A DNA stretch of 64,000 nucleotides from Aliikangiella coralliicola (GTDB lineage Bacteria; Pseudomonadota; Gammaproteobacteria; Enterobacterales; Kangiellaceae): the NCBI RefSeq assembly GCF_007004725.1, contig NZ_ML660164.1, positions 495,501 to 559,500 on the forward strand. The letters run 5' to 3'. This document shows positions 60,301 through 64,000 of this stretch, piece by piece (within the stretch, counting starts at the first letter, position 1; each line of letters starts with the position of its first letter). The position numbers were made by a program, and so were the translations under genes. The notes under the pieces are model-generated. The model was not told the DNA's origin, ran no database searches, and saw nothing but the letters and a program-made list of their open reading frames with translations.

Positions 60301-63300
60301 GTGGCAGGATTTGTTTCTCGCGAAACCAATATTGAAGGTTCGAGATTATTCTTTAGACCGGCTTCGTCACTCCAGGTTGGCAAACGATATCGAGTCAAAT
60401 TGTCCGGTGCCTTAAGAAGCATTAACGGTGAATCTCTGGCTGACGATTATTCATTCCGCTTTGTGGTTTCTGAAAATGAGTCTCCAACTATCGGCCAGTT
60501 AATACCCGATTCCGGCTCATGGAGAGGTGGAAACCAACTCACAATTACCGGTAAGGGATTCTCAGGTGAAACTGAAGTTGAGTTGGGCGGAGTGCTAATA
60601 GAGCAGTCAGAAGTTCAAGTGGTTAGCGATACTCAATTAGAAGTCACTGTGCCTGCCTTGTCGAATTCTCCCGCAGAAAACAAGCTAGTGGGGCTGAAAG
60701 TCTTCAACGGGCGCCAACAGGATTTCATGGCGGCCAGTTACACTTACGTTGCTGATCCAAGAATTGACGCCATTGGATATTACGATCCGAATAGTGAAAG
60801 TTTTAATCCTGACAAACAGAAATTCCTGTTTAACAGCGGCGATTATTTTGCCATTGAAGGTGCCGGATTAAACGTCTTTACCAACATTCTAATTAATGGA
60901 CAGCAAGCACGCGGTGTTGAACAGATTAATGATCGTATGTTAGCGATGCCTGTACCGGAAAACACCATCGGTGAGTTACTGGTTGAAGTGTTCAATGAGC
61001 AATCTGAAATCGATAAAACGACTAACAATGCAATGTCTGTCGAGTTCGATGTTACTGCTCAATTACAAAACATTAATCATTACGCTCGCTATCAAGATTT
61101 CATTGTTGTTAATCATAAACAACGGATTGAACTGATGGCGACTAACGGTAGCAGTATTCCGTCAAGTCTCTCTTTTGTGCCATTTACGCAAAGCGTTAAA
61201 ACACTGGCAATTCATGAAGGTTTTATCGTTGTGCTCGACACTCAAAACCGAGTGACTTTTATCGATTATCGTAATCCTTATCAATTGAATATTGTTAATC
61301 GATTGTTTAACAGCGCCGATCGAAAATACGAAAGCCTGTCCGTTTTCGGCAATAACATTTTGCTAACAGATGAAACAAGAGTCTTTATTGGAAACGTCAA
61401 CAGTGCTGATTTACAAGTTGTTGAAACCGATACTATCGGTGCGTTAATCGATGATAACTTAATCTACCTGTTGTATAGCGATCGCGTTGAAGTTCGCTCC
61501 TTGTTTGCGCCAGATAATATTGTAGCAAGCGCTAATGTGTTGTTAAGCGGCGTTAAAGGAATGCAAATTTCTGGACAAAGACTCTTAACCTGGAGCCAGT
61601 CGCAAGTTCAGCTATTTAATCTTGCAAGAGTACGTGCTGGCAATCAAATAACAGACATGGGAATTGATACGATTTCCTCGTTTGACGCAATTAGTTTAAA
61701 TGGCGAATTGGCCGTTGCTACCAACAGTCAAGGTGTAACGATTTATGATGTTGATAGTTCTGAAAATAGTCCTGTCGATGGTATTGAACTCAATGTTGTC
61801 GCCAAGTTAAATGATGAACAGTTAACAGCGTCGACAATTATTCAGTTGAACTTTGATGGTCAACTGATTGAGTGGCTATCTGACAAAACTTATTTCAATA
61901 GTGAAATTCCACTCGTCAATATTCGCGGGTTAAATCCAATTGCTATCGGTAATGAAACTGAACTGCTGAGTTTAGCTGTTTCAGGTGATTCGTTCGCAGA
62001 GGATGTTTGGGGTTCCGTTAATATCGATGTGCGGGCGACCTCGTCAGGATTGGTTCAACCAGGTTACACCCAATACATCGGTGACCAACTGAAGTTCCAA
62101 ATAAGCGGTGATAACTATCAACTGGGCGAAACCTACTCAGTTGAATTATTCAATCAGCCGAGACAATTGATCCAGGGCGGAGAAATTAACCTGGATTTAC
62201 CTTGGACCATCGACACCTATAGTCTGTTTGGTATTCAACCTTATTCGGTGGATAGTTTAAGTCCGGCTAATACGATTTCAGATCGGTCGACAGAGTATAC
62301 GTTGTCGGGTCAACATTTAGACTTGATTGATACGTTAAAAATTGCAGGCTTGGAGCTTAGTCGAACCGATTTCACTGTCAATGAAAATGCGACTCAGCTG
62401 ACATTTACAATCACTATTGCTCAACCTGGAATTTATAATCTTGTTGCCAGCCAACAAAACGATGAAAGAATTCTGGCTTCGGCGTTGTTGGTGGCGCAAG
62501 CATTGCAAATTGATAAGGTAACCACGGACAATCCATTAAATGCGACTGATGCTCAAAACACGCAATTTATCAGTGATGTGAGCGGTAATAATGTCACTAT
62601 TGAAGGCGCTGGATTTGAAGGTAAATTGCAATTACATCTGGTGGAAAATTCTGACGGATTTGAATCAGATGCTAGTAACCTGGTAGACATAGAAAATATC
62701 AGTAACGGTCAAATCACTTTTGTTTCGCCAAACAGCAAACCGGGCAAACAGTATCGGGTTATTCTTGTTAGAGAAGCGACGGCTGAAATCATTGAAGCGC
62801 AACAAAAATTAACATCAGTTGATGATACGCGCCCATTAGCCATTGATGTTGAGCCATTAGGTTACGTTGCGCCGCTAGAAATCCTATTGAATGAAACGGC
62901 GAAGGCGACAAGCTTCACTGTGACCAAGCAATTCAAAGATTATTCTGCAAATGGCGATATTGATATTTCTAACCGTTTTGCGTTGACCAGTTTTGAGAAA
63001 ACTGTGAGCTTAGCATTGCTGCCGGGTCAACAACTTGAACCGAACGCCAGCTACCTTGTTCAGGTAAATGGAATCGCAGATTCCGCAGACAACCAGGTGC
63101 AAGATGATTCAAGTTTCGGTATTTCAGCTGGCTCCTATTCTGGAACATTTGTTGCGAGCGATAGATTAGCGCCACGAGAATTAGATTTGATTCGTCTTGC
63201 TGATGGAGCGAGTGTTAACCCGGGACTTCAACTAACACGAGGCCGAAGTTATCAATTTGAAGCACGTTCACAAGACAACTATGCTGCGAAAATTAGTTAT

Positions 63301-64000
63301 GAATTGCGATTATCAATTGACGGTGGCGTGACTTTTGGACCGGTCCAAAAACTTGGCTCCAATAATCAATTCTCTGTCGACGTCGCGGAACATTATCAAA
63401 ACTTGGCGTTTAAACTAACCGCCCGTGATGCAGCCGGCAATTTTGTCAATGGTACCTTTAACATTTCGGTGGTCGATCCTGAAATCAATGTTTCGCCGGT
63501 TTACACATCTCCTGACAAAGTCGAAGAAAATTCACGCGCCGATATCTTGTTTGATATTGGCGGTGACGCTGATTTAGTCACTGACGTTGATATGATTGTT
63601 CAAGGAAGAGGCTATCATGCTAGTTACAGTCTTGACCCTCACAATCCGGACTTGCCTGGTTCTGGTGCGATTTCCGGCACAGCGTTGTTGTCATACTTGA
63701 ATCCAAAACTTTCGGATATTGCACCACTGGATCGCATTGGTGTGAAACTGAAAGTTCGTTTCGGTTATACCGGTTATCTTGAAATTGACGATTCTTACTT
63801 GCTGAATTTGGACGCGACGGATCCGACCATTTCGATTGTGTCGCCGCTCGATGGTGACCGTGTACCATTGAACGAAGTGACTGATGTATTAATTCAAGCG
63901 TTTGATAAGTTCGGTATCGAAACCGTTGAAGTTTCTCAGAATGGCGGCGCCTGGACTTCATTACCAGTGATTAATCGTTACCCATTAACACCAGTATCAA
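39328..64000 (+). CDS. Giant exported multidomain protein (Ig-like, LVIVD propeller, Big_5, IPT/TIG), partial
   Basis: An ATG at 39328-39330 opens a frame with no stop to the end of the window: 8224 complete codons, still open. The N-terminus is a signal peptide. VAAC at residues 16-19 fits a lipobox with Cys19, but an ordinary cleavage after about Ala24-25 is equally possible. Order: mixed beta domains (39.4-41.7 kb), about 18 Ig-like modules (41.7-48.5 kb), a unique region (48.3-49.1 kb), then seven super-modules of LVIVD-type propeller, Big_5 and TIG domains (49.1-63.2 kb), then Ig-like domains again. Such proteins are surface or secreted adhesins or scaffolds; function is inferred. The C-terminus, with any anchor, secretion signal or toxin, is outside the window. 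Confidence 0.93.
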   Translation, partial: MEVKDFLRTAITFLFVAACHSSFAAPADLSVDIRANHKLTESASRTSYTLSLNNCQSLVRADYQSSGEVISLSSKDQVVNQASTAGCQFQITDTSANRFNPAVTFHFNDGTSVVHSEAFVVEKNSPEVELVNVGVETYQSKQFLVAEISAEDDTDIRHVGFKVVGIRASDLRQVGGVIEKATPLAFASTENTELVYPSANGQKRFKISIPIDNQLSAAAIARDAVVLVDAFALDPFGNQRTISKISFTGDNISESALSLTANPSNIVFSNALEKAAIVPTVDFEFRGPTPLPGGGTGVTYTSSNTEYVKVTPAGIVYPVKETEGIEVFIDVNYPGLDVVKIPVEVNYSKSIVGLEVKDQAADTPFVLSELNSYFPLPSVVGVFDDGSKAEISTQLNVSYSLPDIAGGVLALASEASNAKIIASAAIPESTPIKLKIALASASAIFTELPIVAIDAIPSVEVSVPARVYAGDVLTIKAIVNDDVGIKQVSFFGDGTSLGVVKSEPYELQLNITEAMLGSNLKFSAEVTDTLGQTNLSSEASVSVVSGANPNLPDYKFELPVDNQRFIENSPITYQVSYNLGDMEKPEQLESGSGISYVEYFWDGKKIGDSLFAGFEVREIPQADGSIKEFLYEIWPLNGTTNNISLDETSAAISAIVHVPGASENAPARLIKILKNQPPTTKISSPTSGSSSTVGRDLRVSVIAADDTLAAGTEIELLVNGSSFQKLTYRDSEELANGSFGFSSTTRHFNLPILQEHLGETLELKTRVVDFHGLVSLSEPVRIPIKEDQVPTVGISHPLEGSSWVAGLPIEIRADASDDISVEKVDFYINDRLIGTDYRRPYSVVYETEATNEQAQSLAVYAIATDGKSQSSKSQTVNITLGNDEERPVLNIVSPEVSHVSGNLNISQVVELNDLVIKAAGYDNVDAVRAELTGVRKDGPTFILTGNPADVISGSDFPLQKVPGAINAYSALLLAKVPEFLNLPDVEYDSYPITITVYDDAGNFSQEQRIIGVIDDQAPVVESVSFDQEKYFTSDIVKLNVHAKDDRGVASVTVRYYLGNNATPLATEIRSDANGLIVAKDQNVQFELDLSAHQLTNTTQSLRAVVSVSDNRNQSSPEEEGTATIAEDSEAPVGSLLEPVIGSRLYGGRTYEFKVSARDNTGIASVKVTNQNNELLNVGASGKSYQGSFNYTIPDGIDSLQLDLALVDVHGNASSSSWEYDSSQEQPPELDIRAPANGTKLIEGESFTLIVSAGDDSGLAGVSFFVSDTAIGELQRHDFSVSEIQKAVDQGTYLSHALRVPTKSQTGEIKIGATAIDDSGLETTRFLEIEILDDSEKPEIVMLNPEKAISLLPGQRLLVKGESSDNIFIDEFIPVLKTSDGQIIPLNWETLVRDDRVESVTIPNPITIGEVIVAERFYSDYQGNIVLPKSFIANAGEVYDFYVQAKDKGVNTGDSNAVKLTVLSDTEEPLVNFRAPLSEEVERQEVPIVVDVSDNLELTSVKIFLQGEPNTLLIEQLDIGAERITIDSEQLNPTVKLDLNQFSPIPDAGKVVTLIAEATDSSGNLKVYSHNIKIVKDKAPTINLVDIVPENEITKGSLAFQTFEITDDLVLDNSPVNFMPLYSSFDLSDQKAIRNAKSKISPEDAYNEDRFVYAEWAYPEAGGAVGSVLIDDKQQLEFINDTLKIYPANLSNIDASLKLDFGTDVVTHYRVKAYGNNICTELISETLIDSQPSITLSEFFGPEVVVLEIEPVFSGAGNLPTFLTKIRIDAANQSAINRYTSANKTLNVAQFKYRITYLLNETINGESRTAFISNGVMNELVANDGKSLELPIGGFTPIVSQNDINQLHVFGLVADRFAHEREIVALQSLTSQNLIADIEPPELVVISPRSDSNVVAGQRISFDLDISDNTSTVDKIQLFYEGNLVNEIGGVYNQNSYQLKFDLPKDLRAGGRVQFNVVVTDRSNNSSSQLVDLPVDNNEKPVINFERFESRRVITSQERLNYGEFWVRTGSNIQIETLLTDDAELKSYNIYRMTPAGERISEFAKLYNTTCPSEPIVKEKEIASFVFNQVEPTRYQMELIDNTDQVTVREILVHPVDNVRPGIRISVPAHDHQIVAGTFNIQAAAMAADDASFDYDNVQFFINGFEVQATRNPGADTGGDAQDNAALERIYDEFETNYGVDIANDYAQPNSPYVKKLSWIIQLPSTLIKADEQITLTVRLTDVDNAVGTDEINVIGVQDNIKPEVALISPLIGFGAVEGSDFTAEFRAFDNVKVEQLELYVGYGLKETSNQYHQTDYGTPVRSITNIPARDFEAVSTVNIDTPLYQQIINVPKYVDIPSLFPNVTLTGEEQFDIWIKLVARDASGNSKESPVSFRINVDQRPVIDIVSPVNGEKVVESTLLPINIQAFDDVGIQSVRLIATHGAQGTEVTNRLLQAPPYNFVVNVPAFDTVDPANNVLHLSVEAIDTFGATIGELDKHTATESISLTIGEDEAPVVVIGLPLDNSEHIEGAKVLVQVNATDDVGIEHVVLSASGLVSGERSYTDNRAPYEFLLDVPYGQAGRDILLSAVVTESRLAGDAREVSTIQPTRLLILEDKAAPEIVLDKPESTGSVVVEKGTLPFLTTVTDNVSVSRVTAQLYADKNLNCDPSSTQECTFTAQDIVSTVNMLSPPFAGAISVGTIEEYVNGDSTNVSQLAMLFKIEASDGVGNVSQVSVPVTLHRNAKPEVNLIQILNKQGELLGNITEITEGREFVVNVIASDPEVGVDSVELYRAINPTSDDDYVKLDDDAAAPFEFHTEATRKVGDIISFKAIATDLDGNESNLSAAVELKVTADLPPEARIVKPTNDESVIIDGQSIEIFVEAKDDLGADGIDRVVFYVNDNPVQTVYQSYGGVTGSFAQEHIYRAVVVPPEGVDGFALQATAFDVLGHSTQTQVVKVGRVEDTVKPKLSVLTPFDKSVVTTGQTLKSVVSVEDIGSEADRKIKQIWTREYQDLAGNWLTLAQREIELFRDDARVVGDETPVSDPDNHYYIYLAELSDGNLLRRGDGNNERLRVVTQVETPNHLAEEVTTYEVGLPIAETRFLLPENLEGLEPLIAQRVLESSKSVYYTAIEQYQSQLGQSQQKDGAMVAAWSTVSPFTSEFGTSGLASYSSLGDKNAAWTGIFLADAVNEKESTVEGERLIFSELLNGAAEVFRGTITELHADEAFVLASKSGEIGCLKSCGGREGFVKSVENEIAKFSETGKIYPNNTQGELILFNTRNGDENFGLPYLYKGRVDLPYKDTYGLDRQDNLALVANGYGGVQAIDISNISAPYHVGYIKPNGFTRDVKISGDFAFIAASYEGLVIADLREPSLPIIAKLDTSGVANRIKVVGDNVYLTNMSGDTEISQLDVINVADPYNPYLIRSIELKADREDLVSDGAYDLEVVGNLALVTTYHSDQEDKPATAMLEIIDLDKANNANIDATVPVVTHTNTSENSLGSRGVIVARGKVQLAGVNSGINSVELPALTILDHTPFRDERDISTDIEKIVVELSAVLPSTLPIENYVTVNKSDPLIGENITDNFTIDFATRNTENGEEPHYRVIEIKRNAEFTFEKAEDYYVTIKQGLNPLTGYALAQDYTFKFTTSVADNALAPEFFSVTPSQGDINGGTEIVIRGTNFGTKPAIELGNQKLLVSKVEAASAEDPYEKIFATTVPNYAGPAAVKITNDAGLTDTELGVFTYIDELRLSFVTPAIVSVNQDGVGDVVDVIGYGFNHSIELTAYISGQPETAKTIVTSDTELTLYSSERLSWTVPTFGPSFRGFVDLEISDDRGRKAILPRALFYGLLKTDRIIQTEAPLSEKQINDFNSGKETYIPDPSKLPPGAVVDIASDSENQLVYVLGKGVIGNFNKPDNLVDEDKAEDLVPPGWISLIHYDREQLSTTAAPKHGLGYFNLPYDMVPQKMYLGEQQLYVAVKGHHFPFINTPYEDQSLLLIYDKEDRVPDDTTDSVDRQFIQTLPLPFVQPVKFMNGKDNLLVLANRLEGIAIVDVVNNESTSVIRVIKNAIVNGVESELEIVDLAIQDNKLIVVTDVTPPKAKRRSYARVEFDLSQSGLPQLAAHDSEARLSVRDAQSIVEAGAESVKLVENANANYPRKLGEYVDNGFAVATSENGQRISAVDFASSATVGVGHHSISTKSECKNFIPFYDLSRADQIGLIDVLKYEDCPDQSIPGAGAIEKGKPQDLLTDNRHIKTIVTDDGIAINTIHYSSKGTNNASISEVTFIDFLTLDLVSSTPHDQEVGVATDIQISLKFNRSIDIPAGETESAFLSKYLSLLLDDGTPQMVAVAHSASIDVNDSTIINVIPSANLAAESNYQIRLTNERESRRTVGLLEKTIRFKTAKTAGDPIVIGQVSPRTVSVLGGQLSVVLDNATNPSIEIAGAATQITGSEVIAGNKVEYQLQVGKNLAGPAALTVTDQNGFVAEKLGAVIFVEPLSVNKVVPAQGNINGKTNVKISGTGFHDAGFQNTGAGINVYFGDVLVPSGDVKLVDPNNIEVLTPAGQIGFVDVKIDFGGGRTAILNDGFEYLQASQSTIQAQGRIFDATLDPTLTYLFAAAGQFINVYDMDGSRYTGDSDDPLNADDLLLKIIDKNGDGIDDRLLAKVPVPDGHIAVGIDGYFERFNDRVFVSLLQLDENGEPIEGSGSIRIISFDSADISNTTLVNELDLPGSFVGRLDVENNRAIVAMGDAGLGIVDTFLHTKMYISQQLQLPNGHSALDVAVIPSKAGESNRYAVAAGEFSFADNQMVNEKEDSSGAIYIVENSPVNGLNIVSKIDVPTSRLQVRENRLFAASGDNGAILVDITDSQSPQIISRVRNVGHVYDIDVIGNTLYLARGKQGLYTVDVTDFSKPVATAGMIANDGVQFEVVVASNYAAIGGGFDTIYEGEPRHVIQLFPDVVLKLHSVNPANKVLDRDANDALKLSLHFNKAIDIWQDNLNRVQVKNSQGIDLPFELQIVGNDVIVTLADSVIDDGLLTTGDRFEVIAEAGIASVKPLTDNTQIVLYKLAKDQSVEFIYRGSNYDKFSVIDVVPRRLRVNQAHPITVSAFGIPTALENTKLFVGSVELAIDKINFSDSNSSVGIIEATVPGIAVPGQYDLHLSRNVDGVWESATLRGALLVDAAVKVTKLEPQWGPVTGGFTVEVTGEGFEPGNTVIDGIKVRVGSMPVQNVEVLSSTKMRVTVPAGSSGLHAVEVTNRHGDKANLSKQNGVGYGLKLLTTNKPSLVFPTDIEVDQETGVAITTGGYFKDGYSLQVYQNMPFPDSTRAASFDVQDPYNLLLVGGESALPSGEKAEDSLGDLVLLLNLSAKKETNIIGEGPPLTAEEEELLESLSGLEVPLSLDSIRLQSKEETDANGTHKRLLVASGNGGVARLNLDEQNGLNHLNSLFTGQGQTLNMFSAGNSVFANIAQGNSTKLGDACSHAPVAAESGVLRAGNYAVPSDPVEMPVKGIEGAYSLHYSNQWLFSGGRYTNHAWQPDGLCLLFEPLTADRGRDMELEEDPEFTTVTATHLFDPELERYYNFDNNVLDIKSYGDYVIVALAKSGVNIFHRDNPLEKASIVVDEKVQSVRSRSVRLKVMGSTLFIAGDSGGLQVFDISEPLSPKLVSAGNTENVEALDYYKDRLIVAGGSSGLAVLQLPAAFVVDSSVEENAVVAVSKPVSIRFNEFVDVAALTELNGIQVYNESTGAVVAHTVTAIDPSEGAAQEFTIDFAKSGGTQYRVEVVDARNLKGAGLWTKFARHFTTSSSNFDQPKITSVESGAYHQSQSKTIRVLGQNFAAEAVAFVDQYPLPITWVDANTIEVDSSTLDLLPLAAGQHHLMIRQGDLQAEFLGAFVKGDELADATFTLSKESGPVKGGARVNIQSNKKVILPGTKVLLRSQTNDEIMTEKTEEGEFITNLFDDVQTLDKFNFRIPGVIEPGLYDVYLIINGEEILAGQYSYTLAQGRRSDLPNYPPMVIGDTVSRADSTLFVGVKAGAKPTATNRFLMESGLEIYDTTIWEYAVRQSQLRTEEPVTGLSLVDDILYMANGKDGIAVVDVKNRNTPYIVNQIAVSGYQANDVDSQIHQGILAVAASSDLGDGFVRFFNLFDDELAQPVGYSTIVFNEGDLLGQPIKLQWWDNKLYVLFNRDGQLYLAIFDRFGTQLNYTVQKIDRGQLEGSLTDADLLVQHGVISITTGAEYLSLEQTDTGHYETVYWQALESQSSGIFSSEGGIFISGSTGLTNIPSTSLAVSGVTPANGSLITLDETISVYFNKLINTDEAVISTAVEIFDNDNNVIDPANYSLVAENTISGAILDINFNQNATIPSGNIRITVSDAIRALNGAAHLISPIELNYQLQAGVRPLVSGVVRQQAGQSIENSNHYFHANGEEVAIISGENFADNSGNDSGNNGTDISISIGELSLSESDIVSVSSNQIVFNFPQLFIGIDTAALPVTVTRAGISDTLFGAVVVLPEVILEDINPLTGPPQGGNIIDVYGAGFTPDTRISFNGNLANEQQLISGHHIRLKAPAGEFGFAEVSASNPQFPGEVNVLASEYFYTGQETGSVNLSDKEQSPVTAIARNGQLLYAVTGGGYEVYDVNGTVTANPQTTSAQLVVVDISDPVNPNVIEKEFSNQLYPYHYKQAIAPSGFNDIAIERNNLFAIGGQKLLHFDITLASDPFLLEDFSNTENNHALAVDDNLVYLSQDSGIRILQRTAQGLKQLDTIERSVIGGTASKLVIKDDVLWAIVPSRRKVIAIELASGDYEIIRNASLRNDAGHRIVASDILVRNNLLFASTGEQATVELFSLDSETSIDHLASLNLSYLLRNGNLNAGQIMIHGQTLYVASGHGDLQLFDISPWFDNRYRSQIQLQHYFSVMGAANTMAFASDAVYVGTSFAYDSQGEAIESPVAVGEKINHLGGGLNTIVNDLLLVTEQIPTSDGVLAKTQSIELQLNQIVDNVQFAELAEQLLEVTLDGAKVAGFVSRETNIEGSRLFFRPASSLQVGKRYRVKLSGALRSINGESLADDYSFRFVVSENESPTIGQLIPDSGSWRGGNQLTITGKGFSGETEVELGGVLIEQSEVQVVSDTQLEVTVPALSNSPAENKLVGLKVFNGRQQDFMAASYTYVADPRIDAIGYYDPNSESFNPDKQKFLFNSGDYFAIEGAGLNVFTNILINGQQARGVEQINDRMLAMPVPENTIGELLVEVFNEQSEIDKTTNNAMSVEFDVTAQLQNINHYARYQDFIVVNHKQRIELMATNGSSIPSSLSFVPFTQSVKTLAIHEGFIVVLDTQNRVTFIDYRNPYQLNIVNRLFNSADRKYESLSVFGNNILLTDETRVFIGNVNSADLQVVETDTIGALIDDNLIYLLYSDRVEVRSLFAPDNIVASANVLLSGVKGMQISGQRLLTWSQSQVQLFNLARVRAGNQITDMGIDTISSFDAISLNGELAVATNSQGVTIYDVDSSENSPVDGIELNVVAKLNDEQLTASTIIQLNFDGQLIEWLSDKTYFNSEIPLVNIRGLNPIAIGNETELLSLAVSGDSFAEDVWGSVNIDVRATSSGLVQPGYTQYIGDQLKFQISGDNYQLGETYSVELFNQPRQLIQGGEINLDLPWTIDTYSLFGIQPYSVDSLSPANTISDRSTEYTLSGQHLDLIDTLKIAGLELSRTDFTVNENATQLTFTITIAQPGIYNLVASQQNDERILASALLVAQALQIDKVTTDNPLNATDAQNTQFISDVSGNNVTIEGAGFEGKLQLHLVENSDGFESDASNLVDIENISNGQITFVSPNSKPGKQYRVILVREATAEIIEAQQKLTSVDDTRPLAIDVEPLGYVAPLEILLNETAKATSFTVTKQFKDYSANGDIDISNRFALTSFEKTVSLALLPGQQLEPNASYLVQVNGIADSADNQVQDDSSFGISAGSYSGTFVASDRLAPRELDLIRLADGASVNPGLQLTRGRSYQFEARSQDNYAAKISYELRLSIDGGVTFGPVQKLGSNNQFSVDVAEHYQNLAFKLTARDAAGNFVNGTFNISVVDPEINVSPVYTSPDKVEENSRADILFDIGGDADLVTDVDMIVQGRGYHASYSLDPHNPDLPGSGAISGTALLSYLNPKLSDIAPLDRIGVKLKVRFGYTGYLEIDDSYLLNLDATDPTISIVSPLDGDRVPLNEVTDVLIQAFDKFGIETVEVSQNGGAWTSLPVINRYPLTPVS
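41695..48500 (+). repeat. Array of about 18 bacterial Ig-like modules in the giant protein
   Basis: Modules start with a P-x-V/I-x-I-x-x-P pattern, for example PTVGISHPLEGSSWVAG (about 41695), PPELDIRAPANGTKLIEG (about 43004), KPEVALISPLIGFGAVEG (about 46050) and RPVIDIVSPVNGEKVVES (about 46468). Most then have a DD-x-G/V acidic turn and a PY or VP before the last strand, as in Big_7-type domains. Spacing is about 290-430 bases, sometimes more. Identity between modules is low, so they are old duplications. Confidence 0.8.
49130..63165 (+). repeat. Seven super-modules: LVIVD-like propeller, Big_5, paired TIG domains
   Basis: A higher-order unit of about 2 kb recurs. Propellers begin near 49130, 50860, 53035, 55075, 57265, 59055 and 61070, recognisable by GLVIADL- and AIDISNIS-type blades. 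Big_5 domains follow near 49900, 52120, 54140, 56350, 58110 and 60190 (ISLKFNRSIDI, LSLHFNKAIDI, ISVYFNKLINT). Two IPT/TIG domains then follow in each unit (VTPSQGDINGGTEIVIRGTN, LEPQWGPVTGGFTVEVTG). The seventh unit is altered: TIG-like domains come first and a Big_5-like domain lies at 62840-63165. Confidence 0.75.

Overview
The window looks like chromosomal DNA of an aerobic, probably marine gammaproteobacterium. This is inferred from moderate GC, a GabD-type dehydrogenase next to an Lrp/AsnC regulator, a periplasmic-sensing hybrid histidine kinase, and scattered short intergenic repeats. No rRNA, tRNA, CRISPR array, integrase, transposase or phage head gene was seen.

Layout. 0-1.5 kb: a partial succinate-semialdehyde dehydrogenase and an Lrp/AsnC regulator, both on the minus strand. 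1.8-6.0 kb: a 1394-residue hybrid sensor kinase on the plus strand. 6.3-38.1 kb: one long minus-strand run of 17 tightly packed genes forming an extracellular contractile injection system (eCIS, the Afp/PVC/MAC relatives of phage tails). In transcription order (38.1 to 6.3 kb) these are: DUF4255/Afp16-type tail terminator, an unrecognised 382-residue protein, one large sheath protein, two tube proteins, a 52-residue DUF5908-like protein, a LysM baseplate protein, a VgrG-like spike, PAAR tip, gp25-like wedge, gp6/gp47-like baseplate protein, a second large baseplate protein, an 1818-residue PKD-domain protein in the fibre position, a tape-measure-family protein, an AAA+ ATPase, two DUF4157 proteins that are likely cargo, and a small two-helix membrane protein. 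38.1-39.3 kb: a 1.2-kb intergenic region with a candidate eCIS promoter, palindromes and copies of a dispersed repeat. 39.3 kb to the window end: a single uninterrupted plus-strand frame of at least 8224 codons, still open at base 64000, encoding an exported giant protein of Ig-like domains followed by about seven copies of a propeller/Big_5/TIG-TIG super-module.

How it fits together. The minus-strand genes cover all the parts needed for a syringe-like particle: tube, sheath, terminator, baseplate, spike and tip, length determinant and assembly ATPase. They end with two proteins carrying the DUF4157 module. One ends in an apparent RGH/Asn-type DNA/RNA nuclease fused to a helix-hairpin-helix. 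The other has a second HExxH motif and a Glu-rich 16-residue tandem repeat. Absence of TssJLM/ClpV argues against a T6SS, and absence of capsid, terminase and lysis genes argues against a prophage. The divergent giant protein may mediate adhesion, but no sequence evidence links it to the injection system. All domain and family names here come from reading the sequence; none was confirmed by a database search.
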